Shown here: positions 1 through 6,026 of the stretch, in pieces
Layout: the number at the start of each line of letters is the position of its first letter
How positions within the stretch are numbered: the first letter of the stretch is position 1
NCBI GenBank assembly: GCA_023266955.1
Contig: JAHFOH010000022.1
Span: 7,504 to 13,824 of the forward strand
Direction: 5' to 3'
From: Nitrososphaerota archaeon
Lineage (GTDB): Archaea > Thermoproteota > Nitrososphaeria > Nitrososphaerales > JAHFOH01
Length of the DNA stretch: 6,321 nucleotides
Notes under the pieces: generated by a model
Told to the model about the DNA's origin: nothing
The model's input: the letters and a program-made list of their open reading frames with translations, nothing else
The model's database searches: none
Program-made: the position numbers and the translations under genes

Positions 1-326
1 AGAAACCATAAAATTAGTCCCAGTGTCGAACACGCTAGCCAAGTGCCGTTTGAGAGAGCTGATACAGCACAAATACGTCTGAATGTGGCAAGTTTATTCG
101 AGCTCAGCAGGCGTCGCTCAATATAGAGGAGGGCAAAAAGAATGAATTGAACGAATGCTGCTAGAAGTACCGCAGAATCGAAGGAAAACTCTGAAACAAT
201 GGAGAGCTCTGCAAATATCACAAGATAAACGGTTCCGGCAATCACAACTGCTAGTAGGAAGGAGGGCAGGTGGAATAGGCGACTATAGCGCCTAGCTAGG
301 TTTGACGTAGAATCAGTTCGCAGAAG
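1..326 (-). CDS. Partial multi-pass membrane protein, family unknown
   Basis: A minus-strand frame stays open from just after a stop at 327-329 to the left edge of the window, giving 108 codons. The translation is strongly hydrophobic and patterned like a real membrane protein. After a basic stretch (LARRYSRLF) comes a first membrane segment (FLLAVVIAGTVYLVIF), then a short acidic loop, a second segment (VLLAAFVQFILFALLYI), a basic loop (ERRLLSSNKLATFRR) and a third segment running off the edge. The positive-charge clusters alternate with membrane segments as expected. The frame begins 17 bp after the Sec61-beta stop on the same strand, so the two may be co-transcribed. No ATG, GTG or TTG precedes the first membrane segment. 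The first standard start is GTG at 243-245, inside that segment. CTG at 321-323, behind an AGGTAAGGT stretch, is the better-placed candidate. I do not recognise the family. Confidence 0.5.
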
Positions 327-342
327 CTACCTTACCTGACCG

Positions 343-516
343 TTATCCAGTCGGAATTACAAAACGAATTAGGATTGAAATTACAATGAGTACTATAGAT
401 AGACCTATCACTATCTCAGGGCGAATTTTTATTCCCTTGGTCTCGTCTTCGAAGAAGCGCAGCAAACCAGCACTGGAGGCTGGCATTGGCGCCTCCCGCT
501 TCCGCTTCTTACTCAT
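343..516 (-). CDS. secG: Preprotein translocase Sec61-beta subunit (archaeal SecG)
   Basis: This 57-residue protein is the small tail-anchored beta subunit of the SecYEG/Sec61 translocon, which moves proteins across or into the cytoplasmic membrane. The sequence shows the full archaeal signature. There is a lysine/arginine-rich N-terminus (MSKKRKRE), then the conserved PMPASSAGLLRFFEDE block, then GIKIRPE, and one C-terminal transmembrane helix at about residues 34-55 (VIGLSIVLIVISILI), ending IPTG. Length matches the archaeal family (about 50-60 residues). The ATG at 514-516 is preceded by a purine-rich GGGAG about 9 nt upstream, and a TTTAAG TATA-like box lies about 40 bp upstream. It is transcribed divergently from dph2. 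The minus-strand membrane-protein frame follows 17 bp downstream. Identification is confident from the conserved cytosolic block plus single helix. Confidence 0.93.
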   Translation of the reverse strand: MSKKRKREAPMPASSAGLLRFFEDETKGIKIRPEIVIGLSIVLIVISILIRFVIPTG

Positions 517-661
517 CGAAACTTCTCCCTAAATACCCGCATCAACTTGCAGTCTTAAATTCGTTACCTCAGAATATCCTCAAATTGCGCACCTAGGCAG
601 AGTGCGTCATCATTTTCTCCTAAAGTGATAAATCGAAGCCAAAATTCTTCTCTCCAAACCT
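517..661. promoter_or_regulatory. Divergent promoter region between secG and dph2
   Basis: This gap separates two genes that point away from each other, so it should hold both promoters. On the minus strand, TTTAAG (complement of 554-559) is a good archaeal TATA-like box about 40 bp before the secG ATG. On the plus strand the best candidate is ATAAATC at 628-634, about 31 bp before the dph2 TTG start; it is weaker. I see no reading frame of note and no RNA-gene fold. Transcription start sites are inferred only from spacing. Confidence 0.45.
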
Positions 662-1663
662 TTGATTCACGTCGACGAGAAAAGGATTTACGAGGAGATT
701 GAGAGAAGGAGACCTAAGATTGTAGCACTTAATGCGCCAGACGGCCTCCTATCACGGCTAGAGCCCATCGCTTCGGAGATAAGGGATCGATACGGTATAG
801 AGACCTTTGTTCTGGCTGATCCCAGCTATGGCAGTTGTGATACACCCAATATAGAGGCTGCGGCTTTAGGTGCTGAGATAGCGTTTCACGTAGGACATAA
901 CATCGCCTTTGACAGGCTGGGGGAGAGGACCGTCCTGATAGATGCTTGGGATGATGTCTCATTTCAGGAAATCCTTAGTCTTGCACTTCCCATCGTGCGA
1001 AAATTCGGTAGCATTGGACTTTGCAGCCTCAGTCCTCACTTGCACCAGCTTGAGTCGGCACGCAAGTTCTTGGAGCAAAATGGAATTGAAGTTATCATAG
1101 GTAAAGGGAAGGGGCAACTGAAAGACGGCCAAGTCTTCGGCTGTGAATTTTATCCAGTCTTCGAGACGAGAGACTCAGTTAACGCGTTTGTACTCCTGGG
1201 TCAAAGCAGGTTTCACGCCATCGGAGTGGCGCTTTCTACCGCAAAACCCACCTTCATGCTGGATCCATACCTTAATGAGGTCGTTGATGTTACAGAGCTG
1301 GTACAAGAGAGGCTGAAGAGGACGATACTGGCCATTTACAGAGCTAGAGATGCAGAAACATTTGGAGTGATCACTGGCTTAAAGGAAGGTCAGAAGATGG
1401 TCGGAAGAACATTGGACATCAAGAGGAAGCTGGAGGAGAGAGGTAAGAAGGTGAGACTTCTAGCTATGAGAGAAATCAACGGTGATAGACTGGCGCTCTT
1501 TTCCGACGTGGAGGCTTTCATACAAACTGCCTGCCCCAGAATATCAATTGACGGATACACTTTTCAAAAGCCCGTACTCTCTGTTCCGCAGGCTGAGGCA
1601 CTAATACAAGTTCTCGACGGTAAAGAGCCCGGTGATTTTCTCCAAAAGAGTCATTGGTTGTAG
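662..1663 (+). CDS. dph2: Diphthamide biosynthesis enzyme Dph2
   Basis: Archaeal Dph2 is a non-canonical radical-SAM enzyme. It uses a [4Fe-4S] cluster to transfer the 3-amino-3-carboxypropyl group of S-adenosylmethionine to a histidine of elongation factor 2, the first step of diphthamide synthesis. The 333-residue protein keeps all three cluster cysteines in their family contexts. They are C59 in DPSYGSCD (domain 1), C161 in GQVFGCEF (domain 2) and C291 in the domain 3 motif QTACPRISID. Length fits the archaeal family, whose protein works as a homodimer. The start is TTG at 662; an in-frame stop at 629-631 blocks any useful upstream start, and the N-terminus (helix, then a strand with APDGL) resembles the family. 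A weak TATA-like element sits about 31 bp upstream. The gene is followed after 72 bp by csl4, a neighbour I associate with dph2 in other archaea. Confidence 0.95.
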   Translation: MIHVDEKRIYEEIERRRPKIVALNAPDGLLSRLEPIASEIRDRYGIETFVLADPSYGSCDTPNIEAAALGAEIAFHVGHNIAFDRLGERTVLIDAWDDVSFQEILSLALPIVRKFGSIGLCSLSPHLHQLESARKFLEQNGIEVIIGKGKGQLKDGQVFGCEFYPVFETRDSVNAFVLLGQSRFHAIGVALSTAKPTFMLDPYLNEVVDVTELVQERLKRTILAIYRARDAETFGVITGLKEGQKMVGRTLDIKRKLEERGKKVRLLAMREINGDRLALFSDVEAFIQTACPRISIDGYTFQKPVLSVPQAEALIQVLDGKEPGDFLQKSHWL

Positions 1664-1735
1664 TGTCAAAGTTTACATGGTAAGGGTGAAATAGTTGGAA
1701 CAGCAGGTTCGGGCTCAAAGGAACTAAATCGACAC

Positions 1736-2311
1736 ATGTCTTCCGTTAAAGAAAAACCCGTAATTCCTGGGGAGAAGGTAGCAGTTATCGAAGAGTTTGA
1801 GGGAGGAGCCGGCACATACTCGACTGGCGAAGTTGTCAGATCAACTAAGCTTGGGAAGACACAACCTGATCTTGTCAGAAGAAGGCTCGAGGTGAAGCCG
1901 GTAAAGGTACGAACGAAGATGCCCATTCCCGGGGATGAGGTGGTGGGACAGGCGGAGACTGTTCAGGGCAGTATCGTGAACATAAGAATACATTACCTGA
2001 ACGGGGAGCCCAATAACAGAGGATTCACCGGAATGATCCTATTGCCTCAGGAGCCAGCAATGGGACGCGTCAGACGAAGGAGAGTTATTTACTGTAAGCC
2101 GGGTGATCTACTCAGGGCCAAGGTGGTGAGTGATGAGAACGCCATTATTCATCTTACGCTCGATGGAAGTGACAACGGTGTTATTTACGCGGCATGCAGC
2201 ATCTGCGGTGCCAGGTTGGTACGAATGGGAGAGGGGCTAAAGTGCACAGAATGCGGTAACCAAGAGGACAGGAAGCTGGCTGCTGACTTCGGTGGTACTC
2301 AAATTCGATAG
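1736..2311 (+). CDS. csl4: Exosome RNA-binding cap subunit Csl4
   Basis: Csl4 is one of the S1-domain cap proteins of the archaeal exosome. It helps recruit RNA and the DnaG subunit to the Rrp41/Rrp42 ring for 3'-5' degradation or tailing. The 191 residues show the usual three parts. The N-terminal beta domain covers about 8-55 (VIPGEKV, then EFEGGAGTYSTGEVV). The S1 RNA-binding domain covers about 64-145 (GDEVVGQAETVQGSIVNIRI, KPGDLLRAKV). The C-terminal zinc ribbon has C154, C157, C170 and C173 (CSIC and CTEC knuckles). Length is typical. ATG at 1736 is the only standard start before the N-terminal domain. A TTTACA element at 1672-1677 could be its TATA box, but that would give a leader of about 35 nt, longer than its neighbours. 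Co-transcription with dph2 is therefore equally possible. Confidence 0.95.
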   Translation: MSSVKEKPVIPGEKVAVIEEFEGGAGTYSTGEVVRSTKLGKTQPDLVRRRLEVKPVKVRTKMPIPGDEVVGQAETVQGSIVNIRIHYLNGEPNNRGFTGMILLPQEPAMGRVRRRRVIYCKPGDLLRAKVVSDENAIIHLTLDGSDNGVIYAACSICGARLVRMGEGLKCTECGNQEDRKLAADFGGTQIR

Positions 2312-2320
2312 ACTAACGAT

Positions 2321-2332
2321 AAGCTTAATCTC
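2321..2332 (+). promoter_or_regulatory. Probable TATA box of coaBC
   Basis: AAGCTTAATC lies just after the csl4 stop codon. Its centre is about 34 bp before TTG 2361, the same spacing as the TATA-like boxes of the downstream genes. It therefore supports TTG 2361 as the coaBC start: longer forms beginning at GTG 2292 would start upstream of the promoter. Confidence 0.5.
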
Positions 2333-2360
2333 CATCGTCCACAATTATCTTTTGGTATTT

Positions 2361-3614
2361 TTGGCTAGTACCCCACGGAAGGACATTATTGGTTCCGTAA
2401 GTAAGGATCTGCGTGATAAGCATATTGTTCTTTGCGTTTGTGGAAGCGTGGCCGCATCGGAAAGCCCTGAGATTTGCCGGGAACTTATGCGGCATGGTGC
2501 TGAAGTTTACACGGTTATGACGGATGCAGCCCGCAAGATAATACACCCCAATTTACTTGAATGGGCCTCGGGAAATCCTGTCGTCACAAAACTAACGGGT
2601 AAGACTGAGCATATTGAGCTGGTGGGAAACTGGCAAGGAAAAGCGGACTTGGTCTTGATCGCGCCGGCTACAGCTAACGCCATCAGCAAGATCGCCGCGG
2701 GAGTTGATGATAACCCCGTCACTACAGTAGCTTCTGTGGCTCTTGGCACAAAGACATCCATCATAATAGCGCCTGGAATGCATGAGCCAATGTATACTAA
2801 TCCAATCATCAAGGAGAACATTGGAAGGTTAAGGGCCCTTGGCGTTGAGTTTGTAGAGCCGAGACTTGAAGAAGGGAAGGCTAAGATTGCATCTACCGAA
2901 GATATCGTTGCAGCAGTCGTTAGGAAGCTTCGATACAAAGATATGCAGGGACTCAGAGTCATGGTTACTGCTGGTCCCACAGTTGAACACATAGATCCGG
3001 TAAGAATCATCACAAACCGAAGTACCGGGAAGATGGGTGTTGCCATAGCGGAGGAGGCTTGGAGGAGAGGAGCTGATGTGACTCTGATCCAAGGTCCAGG
3101 TTTAACAGGTGTTACTCACGGAATTCGAACTATTCACATCTACACAACAGAGCAACTTCGAAATGCTGTTGTCGGGGATCTGAAGAGTGCCAACTACGAT
3201 CTTGTCGTGTCAGCCGCAGCTCCCGCAGATTTCAAACCCGACAAGCCATTCGGAAGGAAACTATCAACTAGGGATACTAGGCAGTTGAAGCTAACTCTGT
3301 CACCAACTACGAAGGTAATTGATGAGGTTAAGAAAGTGAGTCCGAAGGCGCTCTTGGTCGCCTTCAAGGCTGAATACAAACTTCCGAAAGATAGGATGAT
3401 TAAGAGTGCCACTACCCTGCTGAATGAAGCTGGCGCGGATCTAGTAGTTGCAAATGATGTTGGAAAGAGGGGCGTCGGATTCGAGGCTGACACGAACGAA
3501 GTATACATAGTCGATAGGAAGAAGAGTGTCACCCACGTACCATTGCTACCAAAGGAAGAAATAGCAAGAAGAATTCTGGATATGGCGGTTCATCTGCTGA
3601 AGCAGAAGAAATAG
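2361..3614 (+). CDS. coaBC: Bifunctional phosphopantothenoylcysteine decarboxylase / phosphopantothenate-cysteine ligase CoaBC
   Basis: This enzyme joins cysteine to 4'-phosphopantothenate and decarboxylates the product to 4'-phosphopantetheine in coenzyme A synthesis. With the TTG 2361 start it has 417 residues. The N-terminal flavin (FMN) CoaC domain covers about 1-185: CVCGSVAA for phosphate and flavin binding, the likely catalytic H84 in TEHIEL, N106 in PATANAISKIA, DDNPVTT, and the archaeal-style APGMHEPMYTNP loop. The C-terminal CoaB domain covers about 195-417, with TAGPTVEHIDPVR, ITNRSTGKMG (N219, equivalent to E. coli Asn210), SAAAPADFKP, FKAE and VANDVG. The frame is open back to GTG 2292, but I prefer TTG 2361. 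It gives MASTPRKDIIGSVSKDL, a family-like N-terminus, and sits about 34 bp after a TATA-like box. TTG 2352 is possible. I see no cysteine in the bacterial-type flap of CoaC; EEGKAKIA stands there. Confidence 0.93.
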   Translation: MASTPRKDIIGSVSKDLRDKHIVLCVCGSVAASESPEICRELMRHGAEVYTVMTDAARKIIHPNLLEWASGNPVVTKLTGKTEHIELVGNWQGKADLVLIAPATANAISKIAAGVDDNPVTTVASVALGTKTSIIIAPGMHEPMYTNPIIKENIGRLRALGVEFVEPRLEEGKAKIASTEDIVAAVVRKLRYKDMQGLRVMVTAGPTVEHIDPVRIITNRSTGKMGVAIAEEAWRRGADVTLIQGPGLTGVTHGIRTIHIYTTEQLRNAVVGDLKSANYDLVVSAAAPADFKPDKPFGRKLSTRDTRQLKLTLSPTTKVIDEVKKVSPKALLVAFKAEYKLPKDRMIKSATTLLNEAGADLVVANDVGKRGVGFEADTNEVYIVDRKKSVTHVPLLPKEEIARRILDMAVHLLKQKK

Positions 3615-3719
3615 TGAAGCTGCTCAGCATTATCGTGACAAGAGCTTTCTGGGTCGTTAACTTCTCGACGACTGGGTCAAGTTTAAAGCATCAAAGATCT
3701 CTGCCATTATGATGCGACC
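3615..3719 (+). promoter_or_regulatory. Intergenic region with TATA box for the metallo-hydrolase gene
   Basis: GTTTAAAGCA at 3681-3690 is a strong archaeal TATA-like box, centred about 35 bp before ATG 3720. By the usual spacing, transcription would start near 3710, leaving a leader of roughly 10 nt. An ATG at 3712 is in another frame. The rest of the gap shows no gene and no clear hairpin. Confidence 0.6.
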
Positions 3720-4373
3720 ATGTTTGAATATTCCGGTATCCGCATAAGCTGGCTTGGGCATGATTGTTTCAGAATAAAAGATTCCAAAACCATCTACATT
3801 GATCCGTATCAAATAGCAGGTGGCGAACCAGCGGATATCCTTCTAATCTCACATGAACATTACGACCACTGCAGCATAGAAGATGCGAGAAAGATAGCTA
3901 GCCCGTCGACAGTGGTTATTACAACTGAGGCCTGCAAGGAGTCGCTATCTACCCTAAAGGTTAGAGAGATTAAGTCCGTTAAGCCAGGTGATAAGCAAGT
4001 AGTAGGTGATGTATCTATTGAAGCTGTGCCAGCATACAATGTCAATAAGTTCCGAGCGCCTGGGAAAGTCTTTCATCCCAAGGAGGATCAGAAAGTGGGT
4101 TTCATTGTTACTCTGAAGGGAGTGAGGGTCTACCATACGGGAGACAGCGATCTTATCCCTGAGATGAAGGATCTCAAGGCTGATGTAGCTCTTCTACCTG
4201 TAAGCGGGACTTATGTGATGACTGCTGAAGAGGCAGCTGAGGCTACGAAGGTCATCAAGCCTAAACTAGCAATTCCAATGCATTACGGGGCTATTGTTGG
4301 AAGCGAAAAGGACGCGGAAAAATTCAAGCGGCTTGCCTCTTGCGCAGTTCAGATTCTAACTAAGGAGAGATAA
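3720..4373 (+). CDS. Metallo-beta-lactamase-fold hydrolase, UPF0173/UlaG-like
   Basis: The 217-residue protein has the complete metal-binding set of the beta-lactamase-like fold. H45, H47, D49 and H50 lie in SHEHYDH (the HxHxDH motif). H139 and D142 lie in YHTGDSD, and H188 lies in the C-terminal IPMHYG. An early WLGHDCFRI strand (H14) and IDPY (around residue 28) are typical of the UlaG/UPF0173-like 'metal-dependent hydrolase' group, which is shorter than RNase Z or the glyoxalase II enzymes. These features predict a di-metal, probably soluble cytoplasmic, hydrolase. The substrate cannot be read from the sequence, and the family is mostly uncharacterised in archaea. It has its own TATA box and its start is the first in-frame ATG. 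Its position between coaBC and rpoL does not reveal a pathway. Confidence 0.88.
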   Translation: MFEYSGIRISWLGHDCFRIKDSKTIYIDPYQIAGGEPADILLISHEHYDHCSIEDARKIASPSTVVITTEACKESLSTLKVREIKSVKPGDKQVVGDVSIEAVPAYNVNKFRAPGKVFHPKEDQKVGFIVTLKGVRVYHTGDSDLIPEMKDLKADVALLPVSGTYVMTAEEAAEATKVIKPKLAIPMHYGAIVGSEKDAEKFKRLASCAVQILTKER

Positions 4374-4454
4374 GGGGTTCGCTTTACCTCATCCTAACTA
4401 CCAAGCGGCGAGAAAGTTTTAGTACATGTAAATTGGTGGTAACGGGAAATTTCC
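4374..4454 (+). promoter_or_regulatory. Promoter region of rpoL-tfs
   Basis: AAGTTTTAGTA at 4414-4424 is a TATA-like box, centred about 36 bp before ATG 4455. A GGTGG at 4434-4438 resembles a Shine-Dalgarno sequence but lies about 17 nt from the start codon. It probably falls upstream of the inferred transcription start near 4445, so the mRNA leader is likely short. Confidence 0.55.
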
Positions 4455-4751
4455 ATGGTAGTCAAAATTGCTTCCAGCACTGAAAATCTGATGGAGCTGC
4501 ACCTAGAGGACGAAGATTTCTCCGTCGCTGAAATCGTTCACCACGAACTTCTGAGCGATAAGCGAGTAGTTTTCGCTGGTGTAATGCCAGCCCACCCCCT
4601 AGTGAAGAGGATAGTTCTAAAAATCCAAACAAGAAAGGTGAAGGTGCCGGAAGTATTGACTGATGGTTCAAAGAGGGCGGTCCAACGGAGCACGGAAATA
4701 TTGAATGAGGCCAGGAGGGCTCTTGCTGAGCGAAAACCACCTGGTGAGTGA
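4455..4751 (+). CDS. rpoL: DNA-directed RNA polymerase subunit L (Rpo11)
   Basis: Subunit L pairs with subunit D to form the alpha-like assembly platform of archaeal RNA polymerase, matching eukaryotic Rpb11 and AC19. The 98 residues show the family core. A first strand (MELHLEDED) leads into helix 1 (AEIVHHELLSDKRVVFAGVMPA), then the hallmark HPL (47-49), the strand RIVLKIQT and a long C-terminal helix (RAVQRSTEILNEARRAL). Length is usual for the archaeal subunit. The family's EDHT-type motif before helix 1 reads EDFS here, so the customary histidine is absent; the remaining pattern is clear. The gene has its own TATA-like box. Its stop overlaps the likely GTG start of tfs by 4 bp, pointing to a two-gene operon of transcription functions. 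Confidence 0.92.
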   Translation: MVVKIASSTENLMELHLEDEDFSVAEIVHHELLSDKRVVFAGVMPAHPLVKRIVLKIQTRKVKVPEVLTDGSKRAVQRSTEILNEARRALAERKPPGE

Positions 4752-5092
4752 CAACCTTGGAATTCTGCCCCAACGACGGAACTCGCCTCAAGGTCCGTCA
4801 GGTCAGACTCGAGACTAAGAGCATTTCAGCTCTCGCCTGCGACAAATGCGGGTTCTACAGAAAGACCGACAAAGCGGTCTCAAAATCCGAAGAGCTGGAG
4901 ACATCATCCATCAAAGTCGTTGGCGCAGCGGAGGAGAAGATTAAGACCATGCCTACGACCACCATAGAATGTCCAAAATGCAAGCACACAACAGCTTTTT
5001 GGTGGATGCTTCAGACTAGGGGAGGAGACGAGCCGACAACACAGTTCTTCAGATGTGAGAATTGCGGACATACATGGAGACAGTACGCGTAA
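4748..5092 (+). CDS. tfs: Transcription factor S (TFS, archaeal TFIIS-like cleavage factor)
   Basis: TFS rescues backtracked RNA polymerase by stimulating cleavage of the nascent transcript. The 114-residue protein has two zinc ribbons. The C-terminal one is canonical: C75 and C78 (ECPKCKH), the WW pair, QTRGGDEPTTQFF with the catalytic acidic tip D94-E95, then C103 and C106 (CENCGHTWRQY). The N-terminal ribbon, which contacts the polymerase, has C7, C31 and C34. The expected fourth ligand is replaced by aspartate (CPND, D10). Length is normal. GTG 4748 overlaps the rpoL stop as GTGA, suggesting translational coupling. TTG 4757 would give MEFCPND, closer to the usual TFS N-terminus, and cannot be excluded. 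The intact DE tip argues for an active cleavage factor rather than an inhibitory paralog. Confidence 0.93.
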   Translation: MTTLEFCPNDGTRLKVRQVRLETKSISALACDKCGFYRKTDKAVSKSEELETSSIKVVGAAEEKIKTMPTTTIECPKCKHTTAFWWMLQTRGGDEPTTQFFRCENCGHTWRQYA

Positions 5093-5108
5093 AATTCAGA
5101 TTCTAATC

Positions 5109-5123
5109 ACCTTTTTAAAAGGT
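5109..5123. promoter_or_regulatory. TATA box of pcn inside a perfect inverted repeat
   Basis: ACCTTTT-T-AAAAGGT forms 7-bp perfect arms around one central base. The AT core (5112-5120) is centred about 34 bp before pcn ATG 5151, so it should be the TATA box, with transcription starting near 5143. The run of five Ts, 17 bp past the tfs stop, could also help end rpoL-tfs transcripts. Symmetry raises the possibility of TBP binding in both orientations or of a repressor site, but this is inference. Confidence 0.6.
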
Positions 5124-5150
5124 AGAGCGGCACCCCAGCCGTGAGTACTG

Positions 5151-5909
5151 ATGGTTTTTCTCGCTAGAACCTCTTCGCCCAGTGAATGGAAATCAGTAGC
5201 TAACTCCATTTCAACTCTAGTAGAGGAGGCTACATTTGAAGCAGCTCCTGAAGGTTTGAGCTTTAGGGCAATGGATCCATCCCACGTTGCGCTGGTGGAT
5301 TTGAACTGGCCTAGTTCTGCCTTCGAAAAGTATGAGTGTGATTCACAGCTCAAATTCACTGTAAGAGTCGCAGATTTTGTAAAGCTCATCAAGAGAGCGG
5401 ACACAAGAGATAGCGTCGAAATCAGCAGGGCCGATGAAGAGACTCTGGTACTTAGGATTCAAGACGGCTACAAGAGGGAGTACAAGCTCCACCTGATCGA
5501 AAGCACCTCGGCTCCTACACCCCTGCCTAAATTGACTTTCAACTCTAAACTTATGATGACCGAAGCAACTTTCGAAAAAATCCTGAGCGACATCAGCGTC
5601 GTTTCCGACCACACCAGCATCGAGACCAGTAAGGATCGAGTGACTTTTTCGGGTAAGAGTGATTCAGGCTCAGCATCGGCTGAAATGGACAAGACTGGAG
5701 CTGACCTACTTGAGCTGGATGTGAAGGAGGATAGTAAAGCCACTTACAGCATAGATTACTTACTGAATATTACGAAGGCTGCAGGCGCTACATCAGATAC
5801 AGTCGTCTCCGAATACTCGAGTAAGATGCCTCTCAGACTCGAGTTTAGACTAAGCGAGATGGGCGGAACGATTCACTTCTACTTGGCACCTAGGGTTGAG
5901 GAACGCTAG
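5151..5909 (+). CDS. pcn: DNA polymerase sliding clamp (PCNA)
   Basis: PCNA encircles DNA as a three-subunit ring and tethers DNA polymerase, Fen1, ligase and other PIP-box proteins. The 252 residues are the standard clamp length. The N-terminal domain carries the hallmark GLSFRAMDPSHVALVDLNWP (35-54) and the FTVRVADFVKLIKRA helix region (69-83). The interdomain connecting loop spans about 116-132 (IESTSAPTPLPKL). The second domain repeats the fold (FEKILSDISVVSDHTSIE) and ends with the partner-binding C-terminal tail IHFYLAPRVEER. ATG 5151 is about 34 bp after a strong TATA box; a GTG at 5141 is out of frame. Only one clamp gene is visible, so a homotrimer cannot be told from the heterotrimer of some crenarchaea. 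Confidence 0.95.
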   Translation: MVFLARTSSPSEWKSVANSISTLVEEATFEAAPEGLSFRAMDPSHVALVDLNWPSSAFEKYECDSQLKFTVRVADFVKLIKRADTRDSVEISRADEETLVLRIQDGYKREYKLHLIESTSAPTPLPKLTFNSKLMMTEATFEKILSDISVVSDHTSIETSKDRVTFSGKSDSGSASAEMDKTGADLLELDVKEDSKATYSIDYLLNITKAAGATSDTVVSEYSSKMPLRLEFRLSEMGGTIHFYLAPRVEER

Positions 5910-5920
5910 GAGGCTCCTAG
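5906..5920. repeat. Palindrome overlapping the pcn stop codon
   Basis: CTAGGAG-G-CTCCTAG is a perfect inverted repeat with 7-bp arms and one central base. It contains the pcn stop TAG at 5907-5909. With so small a centre it is more likely a DNA-level site than an RNA hairpin, although opening inner pairs would allow a short stem. No T-run follows directly, so it does not look like a standard terminator. Confidence 0.5.
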
Positions 5921-6026
5921 TCCCAATGCAACTTGGACTATCTTTGCACGCATTATCGCCGCTGCAGATGATATAATCGCGGGAAGTCTGCCGAGGATCT
6001 GTGTAGGAAGAGGCCATATCCCCTAT

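Noticed and set aside
291..300. 10-bp palindrome CCTAGCTAGG
   Set aside because: Short, inside the probable membrane-protein frame, unrelated to any promoter position; chance is the simpler explanation.
2507..3046. Long minus-strand open frame (179 codons) inside coaBC
   Set aside because: It lies wholly opposite a clearly identified gene with family motifs throughout; its translation is a Ser/Thr/Ala/Ile-rich shadow without recognisable domain structure.
4376..4390. GGTTCG stretch resembling a tRNA T-arm
   Set aside because: No matching acceptor, D or anticodon arms can be built around it; no tRNA was seen anywhere in the window.
5926..5976. 16-residue ATG frame just after pcn, behind a GGAGG
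   Set aside because: Too short, without recognisable character, and the purine stretch is part of the palindrome at the pcn stop.
5951..6000. Possible C/D-box small RNA (AGATGATA near a GC-rich stretch)
   Set aside because: The box C consensus RTGATGA is not matched and no box D CTGA lies at suitable spacing.
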